64,000 nt of DNA. It comes from Saprospiraceae bacterium (GTDB lineage: Bacteria; Bacteroidota; Bacteroidia; Chitinophagales; Saprospiraceae). Of this stretch, positions 1 through 7,707 are shown one piece after another. The stretch lies in the NCBI GenBank assembly GCA_020630955.1, contig JAHDIE010000003.1, positions 21,558-85,557 of the forward strand. The letters are read 5' to 3'. The number at the start of each line of letters is the position of its first letter. Within the stretch, counting starts at the first letter, position 1. The notes beneath the pieces were generated by a model that was not told the DNA's origin, did not search any database, and saw nothing but the letters and a program-made list of their open reading frames with translations. The translations under genes were made by a program, and so were the position numbers.

Positions 1-13
1 ATTTTTTAAGGTA

Positions 14-1255
14 CTATAATATTTCTTGGCTTACCATTTCCAGTTCAATTAACTTGTTTACTTCCTGATTGTAGTTTTGTTGATTGATCCCAACAAGTCT
101 TTCAAGAACAGCAAAATACTGCAAATCTTCTTTTGTTCTTTTTGTTTTAAGCAATTCCCAAACCCCTTCAAATCCTTTTTCTTTCTCAATTTTTTGAACC
201 AACAGTGCTCCTACAAAGTCATCAACATAAACTTTTCGACCGTTTACAGGAATGTGAGATTCAAAACTTGATTTCTGATCTAACCAATCAGTGGTTTTGT
301 TCAACACAAAGTTTTTACAAAATTTCGGGAATAAAACGTCCCAACTTTCGCCCCACATTCCACCATATAAAGTGGCTATATAGCAATCCACACGACGATG
401 AATCTTGTTTCGAGGTATTATACGTCTCAGACGGTTATGCCACAAATCATGTGTGTCATAGCCAAAGACCCGATCTTCATTTGCAACCCAAATGCAAACT
501 TGTTCATCTTCAGCATGCCATCGAGAGTTTAGTTCATATCCATTATAATCTGATTTGTATTCTATACCGAATAATTTTAACGCATCAAATCCACGTTTCT
601 CTAAATAATAGTGAAACTGTCCATTATTATTGTTTAATTTATTATCATAAAAAATAGCTTTTTCTGTAAATCTGAAAGCTTCTTTCTCATCGATCGCATA
701 AGGATGAAAAAAATAGTGGTTTTCAATTTTTGTAGTATTCCAATTTCGAGTATTTCTTTTTAGCGGGGATGCAATAAAAAATTGACTCTCTTTTTTGTAT
801 GCGTTTAACTCTAAGTTTGCTCTTACAATAGGATAGTTATTAAATATTCCGATATATGAAACTTTGATAATGTAATCATGTTCGTCTATTGGAATGATAT
901 TCGTGACGTAAGGTTTATAAAAATGATCGATTCCATATTGATTGCTTTTTTGAATATTCTCAATTTCATCGATCAACAATTGGGTTTCTATAGTTTCTGT
1001 CGGTAGGACCCATTTGTTTTCAACATTTTGCTCTGCAAAAGTCAAAAAACCGGATAAGGCTACAAGAAGAGATACGCATTCCAAGCTATCTTCTGGAAGG
1101 ATTATCTCTGGAGTAAGGACAAGATTCTCTATAATCATTGGTGTTATGCTGTCTCTAGTACTAATCGTCGAAATAATCTCTTCATTGTTAGAGTTTTGGG
1201 CTATAGAGATTTGAAACAAAACGATACTGAGTAAGGTTGCAGAAATAATTTTCAT
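14..1255 (-). CDS. secreted protein of unknown function, 413 aa
   Basis: The N-terminus is a clear Sec signal peptide (residues 1-19, ending in SIAQ), so the protein is exported. The rest is soluble-looking and has no lipobox, no T9SS tail and no transmembrane segment. The C-terminal third (about residues 290-400) has a recognisable pattern: RRVDCYIATLYGGMWGESW, then a TDWL element, then a helical end rich in charged residues. I associate the YGGxWGxSW pattern with uncharacterised secreted Bacteroidota proteins, from memory only. No catalytic motif such as HExxH is present. It is transcribed alone; the next gene upstream is 660 bp away behind a dead transposase. ATG start; the stop lies 14 bases from the window edge. 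Function unknown. Confidence 0.8.
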   Translation of the reverse strand: MKIISATLLSIVLFQISIAQNSNNEEIISTISTRDSITPMIIENLVLTPEIILPEDSLECVSLLVALSGFLTFAEQNVENKWVLPTETIETQLLIDEIENIQKSNQYGIDHFYKPYVTNIIPIDEHDYIIKVSYIGIFNNYPIVRANLELNAYKKESQFFIASPLKRNTRNWNTTKIENHYFFHPYAIDEKEAFRFTEKAIFYDNKLNNNNGQFHYYLEKRGFDALKLFGIEYKSDYNGYELNSRWHAEDEQVCIWVANEDRVFGYDTHDLWHNRLRRIIPRNKIHRRVDCYIATLYGGMWGESWDVLFPKFCKNFVLNKTTDWLDQKSSFESHIPVNGRKVYVDDFVGALLVQKIEKEKGFEGVWELLKTKRTKEDLQYFAVLERLVGINQQNYNQEVNKLIELEMVSQEIL

Positions 1256-1328
1256 AATATTTTTAATTCATTGAAAGAATATTGTGAAATTATTTGAATA
1301 AGGTTATAAAAGGATATTGATCTCCCTC

Positions 1329-1362
1329 ATTAACAATGAATTTGAATCTTATTAACAATGAA
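1329..1362. repeat. 12-bp direct repeat ATTAACAATGAA, two copies
   Basis: The 12-mer ATTAACAATGAA occurs at 1329-1340 and again at 1351-1362, a period of 22 bp. It lies just upstream of the transposase remnant. It may be a degenerate end of that element or a chance AT-rich repeat; nothing decides between these. Confidence 0.45.
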
Positions 1363-1369
1363 GGATTGA

Positions 1370-1690
1370 ATTCGTAGGCCAGCAGAGCTAAGAAAAACCA
1401 CGTTCAGGTCGAAAATTAAAAGAAGAGAAACTGACGATTCTAAAAGAATGCGAGATATTCAATCCAATGATGACTTGCGTTGTGGACATCGGCGAATGAC
1501 AGATCAGATTCAACTACTTGGATTTTTGATCAATCATAAAAAGGTGTATCGAATAATGAAATTGTTTGATCTTTTGTTTCCAAAGCATGAGAAGCCATCT
1601 AAAAATTAAGTAAAGTACCGTATTATGGCACCTATTCAGCCGCTAAGCCATTTAGAAATGGGTATCAAGTTTATTTGGGTAGAAAATTAA
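1370..1690 (+). pseudogene. IS3-family transposase (OrfB) remnant
   Basis: Reading 1370-1690 in one frame gives a broken IS3-type OrfB N-terminal half. An RRP start and a basic stretch are followed by CGHRRMTDQ (family pattern YGYRRI), then INHKKVYRIM (family pattern NHKKVYRLM) and LLFPK. An in-frame TAA at 1607-1609 interrupts it. The same frame then resumes with KYR and LSHLEMGIKFIWVE, which matches the LEMDIKFVWV segment that begins the rve integrase core of Bacteroidota IS3 elements. A second stop follows at 1688. The catalytic DDE region, OrfA and inverted repeats are not recognisable, so the element is dead and strongly truncated. It sits between two short secreted-protein genes, in a 662-bp stretch with no other gene. 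Confidence 0.8.
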
Positions 1691-1917
1691 ATGTTTTGGT
1701 TCGAGCCGGTTTTATTTTACATAAATGGCGTAAACCAATGCAAGGAGAATTAAGTTGATGATATTGAAAAATCAACCTTGGTCTAATGAAGTTTAAATGA
1801 TTTCAGCCCATATTGTTAGGCTCTTAGAAAAGTGATTTGGTGAGATTTGGATTATTTGATTTTCTAATTAAATCAAATTACAAAGCAAACAGATAGAAAA
1901 TATATATTTATTTGAAA

Positions 1918-2475
1918 TTATAGAAAAGCATATTCACATTTAGGTTGCAAATTTCTGTTGGTCTTTTTCTTGAAAAGGTAAGAACCTGTTCCTGTAATTT
2001 TGTAAATTGGGATTCCATATGACATGCTCACAAACCAACCGGTCGAGTGTATGATTCGTGATCCAAATTCATATCCACCACCGATTTGGAGGTCGAGCAC
2101 ATTGATGCCAGAATAGATAGAAAATAGATTGATTTGTGAATAATCAAATTCATTAACTTTGCTCGAGTAGAGTAAACCCAATTGAAGGCCTATAATATTT
2201 CTGAATTCTGTTTGATCATTGATAAATTTTTGCTGTTCAGGACTTTTATAAAAGCTGGCTTCTCCAAAATTGATGCTTAAGCCAAGACCAAAAGAAGAAA
2301 AAAGCTCTAGGTGACCATTGCTTTCAGATTGGGATTTGTCGGTAATATGAAATTTTACTGCAGGAAGATTTATGCCACTATTCAGTAGCCATCTTTTTTC
2401 TTTGTAATAATGTTGCTGCGAATCTTGGGTATGGATAATAACAGGAAATAAAAGTAAAAGCAAGTAATATTTCAT
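1918..2475 (-). CDS. small secreted, possibly outer-membrane beta-barrel protein
   Basis: A 185-residue protein with a Sec signal peptide (residues 1-17, hydrophobic run LLLLLFPVII). The mature part alternates polar and hydrophobic residues, with Gly/Tyr-rich strands such as IGLQLGLLYSS and LQIGGGYEFG. This fits a small outer-membrane beta-barrel or OmpW/porin-like fold, but no specific family is recognised. ATG start; monocistronic, divergent from the MscS gene. A 9-bp inverted repeat lies downstream at 1854-1878 but has no T-tract, so I do not call it a terminator. Confidence 0.7.
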   Translation of the reverse strand: MKYYLLLLLFPVIIHTQDSQQHYYKEKRWLLNSGINLPAVKFHITDKSQSESNGHLELFSSFGLGLSINFGEASFYKSPEQQKFINDQTEFRNIIGLQLGLLYSSKVNEFDYSQINLFSIYSGINVLDLQIGGGYEFGSRIIHSTGWFVSMSYGIPIYKITGTGSYLFKKKTNRNLQPKCEYAFL

Positions 2476-2606
2476 GATGATATTAAATCAATATAAAACA
2501 ACAAATAGTTAATATTATTGTTTGGCCTTTTTGATATATTTTAACAAAAATGTAAATGTCAGTTACTTTAGTTTCATTAAATTGCCAATTCAAAAGAAAA
2601 AAATAA

Positions 2607-3431
2607 ATGAGTCCCGAAAAAATTCAAGAGTACGTTGATATGTTAATCAATTGGATCATCACTTTTGCACCAAAGATCCTATTGGCAATACTCATCCTAA
2701 TCGTTGGCTTTTATTTGGTTCGGAAATTAAGTGTTTTGGTCAAGAAAGGTCTTCAAAAATCAAACCTTGATATTGAGATTGCAGAATTTTTAGGCTCATT
2801 GATTGAAAATATTATGAAGATTGGTGTTATCCTATTTGCCGTAAGCATGCTTGGAGTGGAAATGACAGCCATCATAGGTTTATTGGCTGCTGCTGGGTTT
2901 GCGGTAGGAATGGCGCTTCAAGGATTTTTAGGAAACTTTGCTTCTGGATTAACCATACTGTTCTTAAAACCATACAAAGTAGGTGATTGGGTGAAGGTGT
3001 CAGACCATTTTGGTAAATGTGCCAGTATTCAGATTTTTAATACGACCTTGGTTACACCCAATGATAAGACCCTTGTTATACCCAATGGCCAAGTCACCGA
3101 TAACATAATTACCAATTTCTCAACACAAGGAAACATCCGACTTGAATTAAAAGTGACAATGCCTTACGAAGAAAGTTTTCCAAGGGTAAAAGAAGTAATT
3201 CAAAAAGCTCTAAATGAATCTGATTTTATCCTTAAGGATAAAGAGCCTTTTATCGGAATTGAAGAATACGAAAGTCATAATATAGTAGTAGCGGTTAGGC
3301 CATATATCATACCAGATCACTATTGGGAGGCAACTTTTGAGGTATATGGTAAAATTAAAAAAGCTTTTCATGAACATGGTATTAAAGCTGCTTACTCCGA
3401 AGGTGTTGAACTTGGACCAATTGGGGCTTAG
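2607..3431 (+). CDS. mscS: small-conductance mechanosensitive channel MscS
   Basis: At 274 residues this is close to classic MscS length (E. coli MscS is 286). Three membrane segments are visible at about residues 15-37, 62-84 and 88-118. The third is the pore-lining helix, with the Ala/Gly-rich pattern GLLAAAGFAVGMALQGFLGN followed by FASGLTIL and the KVGDWV turn that opens the cytoplasmic beta domain. That domain follows with VIPNGQVTDNIITNFS. In the family, homoheptamers open under membrane tension to release solutes during hypo-osmotic shock. No extra N-terminal domains. ATG start. It stands alone, 250 bp upstream of the marR-like gene. Strong family call. Confidence 0.95.
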   Translation: MSPEKIQEYVDMLINWIITFAPKILLAILILIVGFYLVRKLSVLVKKGLQKSNLDIEIAEFLGSLIENIMKIGVILFAVSMLGVEMTAIIGLLAAAGFAVGMALQGFLGNFASGLTILFLKPYKVGDWVKVSDHFGKCASIQIFNTTLVTPNDKTLVIPNGQVTDNIITNFSTQGNIRLELKVTMPYEESFPRVKEVIQKALNESDFILKDKEPFIGIEEYESHNIVVAVRPYIIPDHYWEATFEVYGKIKKAFHEHGIKAAYSEGVELGPIGA

Positions 3432-3642
3432 GTTTTATTATTATTAAGGAAGCTTGTTTATTAACATTTAGTTTTTCTATTTCTTTTGGAGAATTAATAT
3501 CCATTTATTCATAAACCTTGCATCGTTCTTGCTATTGCTGAAAATAAAGTCCATCAATATTAGTTTAAAAAGCGGTGTCGTATAACATTATCTTAAATTA
3601 ATGAGAATTTCAGTTTTTCCAAAAGTGAAAAATATTTATATT

Positions 3643-3670
3643 AATGTTGCAACATTGAAGTTTAAACATT
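3643..3670. promoter_or_regulatory. two adjacent palindromes, likely MarR operators
   Basis: AATGTTGCAACATT (3643-3656) is a perfect 14-bp palindrome. GAAGTTTAAACATT (3657-3670) is a near-palindrome built on the same half-site, (A)ATGTT/AACAT(T). Both lie directly upstream of the MarR-family gene starting at 3682. The same half-sites recur as a perfect palindrome before the YceI gene at 4150-4163. MarR proteins are dimers that bind such palindromes and usually repress themselves, so autoregulation is the natural reading. Binding is inferred. Confidence 0.7.
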
Positions 3671-3677
3671 AAATTTG
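3670..3677 (+). promoter_or_regulatory. -7 promoter box TAAATTTG of the marR-like gene
   Basis: TAAATTTG matches the Bacteroidota -7 consensus TAnnTTTG exactly. It directly abuts the second operator palindrome, so a bound repressor would cover it. Its G is only 5 bases before the GTG start, which implies a very short or absent 5' leader. Confidence 0.55.
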
Positions 3678-3681
3678 CTTT

Positions 3682-4131
3682 GTGAACCTAGAAAAAGCCA
3701 TATCGCAAACCAAAGCATTTAAAACCAGCCAGGAGAAGGCCATGGTGAATACCATCTATACCTACATCTGGTTAAGGGATAAGCAAAAACAATTTTTTAA
3801 GCAGTTTGATATTACCATGCAACAATTCAACATCTTAAGGATATTGCGAGGTGCCAAAGAACCGATATCTACTGCAGTCATTCGTGAAAGAATGCTTGAC
3901 CGTGCTTCTGATGCATCGAGGATGGTGGATCGAATGGAAAAAAAGAATTTGGTTATCAAGGAAACATGTGAAAGTGATCAACGTAAGATTGATGTGAGCA
4001 TCAGCAAAAAAGGATTGGCACTGCTCAATCGTATTGATGATAAAATGTTGGATTGGCAAAAGATGACCATGAATTTAAATAAGAAAGAAGCTGAACAATT
4101 AAGCCAATTGTTGGATAAAATGAGGAGTTAA
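3682..4131 (+). CDS. MarR-family transcriptional regulator
   Basis: A 149-residue winged-helix regulator of normal MarR size. The N-terminal dimerisation helices precede FDITMQQFNILRILRG. The recognition region contains RMLDRASDASRMVDRMEKK, and the wing follows with DQRKIDVSISKKGLALL. This is the typical order for MarR repressors. The start is GTG; its position fits the family, whose N-terminus begins a few residues before the LEKAI-type motif. Two palindromes and a -7 box sit immediately upstream. The YceI gene follows 51 bp downstream behind a palindrome of the same sequence, so this regulator probably controls both itself and that gene. The inducing ligand is unknown. Confidence 0.92.
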   Translation: MNLEKAISQTKAFKTSQEKAMVNTIYTYIWLRDKQKQFFKQFDITMQQFNILRILRGAKEPISTAVIRERMLDRASDASRMVDRMEKKNLVIKETCESDQRKIDVSISKKGLALLNRIDDKMLDWQKMTMNLNKKEAEQLSQLLDKMRS

Positions 4132-4149
4132 TATTTTTTTACATACATT

Positions 4150-4163
4150 GATGTTTAAACATC
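4150..4163. promoter_or_regulatory. perfect palindrome GATGTTTAAACATC, likely MarR operator
   Basis: A perfect 14-bp palindrome in the 51-bp gap between the MarR and YceI genes. It shares the ATGTT/AACAT half-site with the two palindromes before the MarR gene. A -7-like sequence AAATTTTG follows at 4171-4178, 5 bases before the YceI ATG. This is the same G-to-start distance as at the MarR promoter. Confidence 0.7.
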
Positions 4164-4182
4164 GAAAATTAAATTTTGTGTT

Positions 4183-4752
4183 ATGAAATTTTTATTATTT
4201 GCATTATTTGGAATCTTTGGAACCATCAATCCTCCTGCCAATGAGGGAGCAAAAGAGGTCGTTATTTCTGAAAGTAAAGTAGAGTGGGTTGGTTACAAGG
4301 TTTTAGGACAACATACTGGTGAGATCAGAATTAGTGAAGGAGGATTAGATTTTGATGGTGATCAATTGGTTGGTGGACGTTTTACCATTGACATGTCCAC
4401 GATCAGTACAACTGATTTGGAAGGTGAGATGGCTCAAAAATTGGTAGGGCATTTAAGTTCAGCTGATTTTTTTGGGATTAAAGAATTCCCAACTGCAACA
4501 TTTGAAATTACCAAAGTTGTTTCAAGAGGAAAAGTAGGGGATTACAAAATCATCGGAGACCTAACCATTAAAAACATTACCAAGTCAATTACTTTTAACG
4601 CTATGGTTGGTGCTGATACTGCAACAGCAGAAACCAAAATTGATAGATCTCAATTTGATATCAGATATGGTTCTGGAAGCTTCTTTGACAATCTAGGAGA
4701 CAACACCATTTATGATGAGTTTGATATCAAAGTAACACTTGCTTTAAAATAA
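4183..4752 (+). CDS. YceI-family secreted lipid-binding protein
   Basis: A 189-residue protein with a short signal peptide (about residues 1-17) and a YceI lipocalin-like barrel. The family landmarks are the opening SKVEWVGYKVLGQHTGEI, the FTIDMSTIS strand, HLSSADFFGIKEFPTATFEI in the middle, then KSITFNA and the closing DRSQFDIRYGSGSFF. In the family this fold binds isoprenoid or other amphiphilic lipids in the periplasm and is often induced by stress. Here it follows a MarR regulator and carries a matching operator, so induction by an amphiphilic or aromatic effector is plausible but unproven. Confidence 0.93.
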   Translation: MKFLLFALFGIFGTINPPANEGAKEVVISESKVEWVGYKVLGQHTGEIRISEGGLDFDGDQLVGGRFTIDMSTISTTDLEGEMAQKLVGHLSSADFFGIKEFPTATFEITKVVSRGKVGDYKIIGDLTIKNITKSITFNAMVGADTATAETKIDRSQFDIRYGSGSFFDNLGDNTIYDEFDIKVTLALK

Positions 4753-4795
4753 TTTATTGCTGAAGGATATTATATTTGATCCAACATTTAAAAAA

Positions 4796-4821
4796 GCCCC
4801 TAATTTTTTAAAATTAGGGGC
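4796..4821 (-). terminator. rho-independent terminator after the TonB receptor
   Basis: GCCCCTAATTTT pairs with AAAATTAGGGGC to give a GC-capped stem. Read on the minus strand it is followed by six T residues. The plus-strand side has no T-tract, so it ends the minus-strand unit whose last gene stops at 4853, though it also lies after the YceI gene. Confidence 0.85.
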
Positions 4822-4852
4822 AAAGGATCTGTATCCTTTGAAAAATTGCTAC

Positions 4853-7672
4853 TTAATATAACTTGTAATTAATACCAAAACTATACATACGTTCTGGCCT
4901 AAAAGATTCAAATATTTCAGATTGATCATTGTATGCTTGAAAACTTTTTGTTCTCTGAGAATTCAAAATATTTCTAACTCCAATACTGATTCTGAGTTTA
5001 TTCGTTTCTCCCAATGTTTTTGACATGTTAAAAGAGAGATTATGGAATGGATCTGTATACACATCTGGATTTAACCCAATTCCAACTATCGCAAGACTCT
5101 GGCCTTGTACATTGTAACTTAAATTAATGTCGGTCCCAGAATCAGAATCATTGTAATTTAAATAAGCATTAATAATGTATGGGGCCTGTCCCTGCATTTT
5201 TCTTGTGTCTTTCATTGCTTCTCCTTCTCTAAGATTTTGTAACCTTGAATCATATTCTCCTCCTGCAGTCCTATCCATTTCAACTTCTGAATTAACAAAG
5301 GTAAGATTGGATACAAAACTTAATTTTTCAAATTGGTTATTAATAAAACCTAAGTTCTTTCTCAATTCAAACTCTATTCCTTTTACCTTTGCATTGCCTA
5401 CATTTCTTGGTTGTAAATCTTCAGGTGCAGAAGAGCTAAAAGCAACAATCTCTATTGGGTTTTCAAACGATTTATAAAATCCGCTGATCGAAATCATTTG
5501 TCCATTGCCAATATAAGATTCAAGCCTTAGGTCATAATTAGAAATATTGGTTTGTTCCAAGTTGATATTTCCAATAAAGGTTCTATCTGAAATAGCATCA
5601 TATATTTGGGCTATAGATGCCTCCTTAAATGAAGGTCTTGCCACTGTCTTTCCATACGAAGCTCTAATTTTAGATGAAGCATTTATTTGATAGCTTACGT
5701 TTATGGCAGGTAATAAATTCAATTCGTTAAGAATTCTTTGGTTAGAATAAACCAAAGATCCAGTATTGTTTTGCCCTGTATAGTTTTGAGTGAATTTCTC
5801 AATTCTAACTCCAGTTGAAATTTTAAATTTTTCTTGATATTCTAGGTCAGCCATCAAATATGAAAATGTAATATTTTGATTTGCATTGTAGGTGTTTGTT
5901 GGTTCATAATTACCTGTGATGTATACCCCCTTTTGACTTTCTGGAGTCCAAATATTTTCTTCTAAAAATAATTCATTTGGATTGCCAGTAAGACCTAATT
6001 CATTTTGTCCCTTGACATTAACAAGAAAATTGAGAATACTATAATCTCTCTCCTTGTAAGTATTGCCAAAACCTGCTTTTAGCAAAATATTTTGATCTAG
6101 TATGCTAATATTTTTATTCGCCTCCATCTTTGCTCCAACGTTTATTTCAGTTAGGTCTCTGTACATTCTTCTAGGTTGTGCTCCTTCTGATGGTTCGATG
6201 GTAAGACTCCCATCATCATCCAATCTAAATGGGCTGATCCTAATGTCTTTGTCCTTAATAATTGAATAAGTAGGAGAAATATTCCAATTTAACTGCAAAT
6301 CATTTTTAAAATTTTGTTTTCCACTTAGGAGGATATTGCTTACGGAGCTTTGAGTGTATTCAGCATTTTCTCGAATAATAGTATTTGATGCTCTAATGAT
6401 AGAATTTCGTTCAAATACACCAGCTGTTGATTTTCCGTTTTGGATATGCATTAGTTTTAAGCTGTATTCGTGATTTTTATATTTAATTGCTCCACCCACT
6501 AAACTGCTTATTAAAACATTCTGATTTCCAAGATCTCCTGTTGAGGTTCTATCTTCTAATAGTTTATGATTTTGACTATTTGAGTCTTTGATATAATTGT
6601 TAAATTTTACATTTTCAAAGTATTCAGAGCTAATTCTATAGTTGATTGATCCTATTAACCCTATTGAGTATTTTTGTTTGTCTATTTGATTTCCAAAAGA
6701 AAAACCTGCACTTATATTAGGTAAATTTGAATTTCTCTCAACTCCCATATTATTTGCAAAACTAGAAGTAATGTTGGTTAAATTTGAATCGTTAATTGGT
6801 GCTGGAATTGCTTGATGCCTATTGATGGGCAGAGATCTTAAGCTATTGTCAAAACCCAACCAATCCGTTTTACTTTTTTGCGAATTGATGTAATTTTCAT
6901 TAAAATGCATGTTGGGGTTATAAGAACTACTCACTGAAAAATGAGCAGTTTTGGATTCTGGAAAATCTTTGGTAACAATATTTATAACACCACCGGTAAA
7001 ATCTCCAGGTAATTCTGGAGAAAATGACTTTGATACGATAATATTATCCAACAAGTTAGTGGGAAAAATATCCATTTGGATCGTATTTCTATCTGGATCT
7101 AAGCCTGGAATTTCCATATCGTTAAGCAGACTTTTAGTATAGCGATCTCCAAGACCTCTTACAAAAACATACTTACCACCTTGAATCGAAACGCCAGTTA
7201 CTCTTTTCACCGCTGAAGCTGCATTTGCATCGCCGATTTTTCTAAAAGTTTGAGCACTTATACCATCAATAAGTCGTGATGATTTTCTTTGAATAGTCAT
7301 CAAGGCGTTTTCTGTATTTTTAATTTGTTTCGCTTTGACTACCACTTCATCAATTATCTCTCCTGCTTCTACCATGAAAATATCCATAATGGTTTTTTGG
7401 CCTGCAATAACTTCGATTTTTTCTATCCTTTCTTTGTTGTAACCTACATAACTTATTTCAAAAGAATAGATTCCTTCAGGAATTTCAATGGAATAATTAC
7501 CATCAAAATCAGAATTAAATCCACCTCCTGTTTCAGGTATAACTATGTTGGCATAGATAATAGGTTCTCCTGTGTTTTTATCCGTAATTGTTCCTGCAAC
7601 AGTTCCAATTTGTGCAAAAAGATTAATCGTTGTAAATAAAAATGCACAGAAAAATAATTGAAATTTTTTCAT
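4853..7672 (-). CDS. TonB-dependent outer-membrane receptor
   Basis: A 939-residue receptor. After the signal peptide (1-20) there is a carboxypeptidase-regulatory-like domain (about 22-110, GTVAGTITDKNTGEPIIYAN). A plug domain follows (about 120-235), with VKRVTGVSIQGGKYVFVRGLGDRY and the closing GGVINIVTKDFP. The remaining ~700 residues form a beta-barrel ending in an aromatic-rich strand (SFGINYKLY). It lacks the SusC signature and there is no SusD partner. Instead the gene just upstream encodes a beta-helix lipoprotein, 35 bp away on the same strand. That lipoprotein may act as the surface lid or binding partner (inference). Substrate unknown. A terminator ends the unit. Confidence 0.93.
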   Translation of the reverse strand: MKKFQLFFCAFLFTTINLFAQIGTVAGTITDKNTGEPIIYANIVIPETGGGFNSDFDGNYSIEIPEGIYSFEISYVGYNKERIEKIEVIAGQKTIMDIFMVEAGEIIDEVVVKAKQIKNTENALMTIQRKSSRLIDGISAQTFRKIGDANAASAVKRVTGVSIQGGKYVFVRGLGDRYTKSLLNDMEIPGLDPDRNTIQMDIFPTNLLDNIIVSKSFSPELPGDFTGGVINIVTKDFPESKTAHFSVSSSYNPNMHFNENYINSQKSKTDWLGFDNSLRSLPINRHQAIPAPINDSNLTNITSSFANNMGVERNSNLPNISAGFSFGNQIDKQKYSIGLIGSINYRISSEYFENVKFNNYIKDSNSQNHKLLEDRTSTGDLGNQNVLISSLVGGAIKYKNHEYSLKLMHIQNGKSTAGVFERNSIIRASNTIIRENAEYTQSSVSNILLSGKQNFKNDLQLNWNISPTYSIIKDKDIRISPFRLDDDGSLTIEPSEGAQPRRMYRDLTEINVGAKMEANKNISILDQNILLKAGFGNTYKERDYSILNFLVNVKGQNELGLTGNPNELFLEENIWTPESQKGVYITGNYEPTNTYNANQNITFSYLMADLEYQEKFKISTGVRIEKFTQNYTGQNNTGSLVYSNQRILNELNLLPAINVSYQINASSKIRASYGKTVARPSFKEASIAQIYDAISDRTFIGNINLEQTNISNYDLRLESYIGNGQMISISGFYKSFENPIEIVAFSSSAPEDLQPRNVGNAKVKGIEFELRKNLGFINNQFEKLSFVSNLTFVNSEVEMDRTAGGEYDSRLQNLREGEAMKDTRKMQGQAPYIINAYLNYNDSDSGTDINLSYNVQGQSLAIVGIGLNPDVYTDPFHNLSFNMSKTLGETNKLRISIGVRNILNSQRTKSFQAYNDQSEIFESFRPERMYSFGINYKLY

Positions 7673-7707
7673 TAATAATATTAAATTATTTGTTTGTAAG
7701 ATTACTT

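Noticed and set aside
1854-1878. 9-bp inverted repeat downstream of the 185-residue gene
   Set aside because: AT-only stem with no T-tract in the right direction; not convincing as a terminator.
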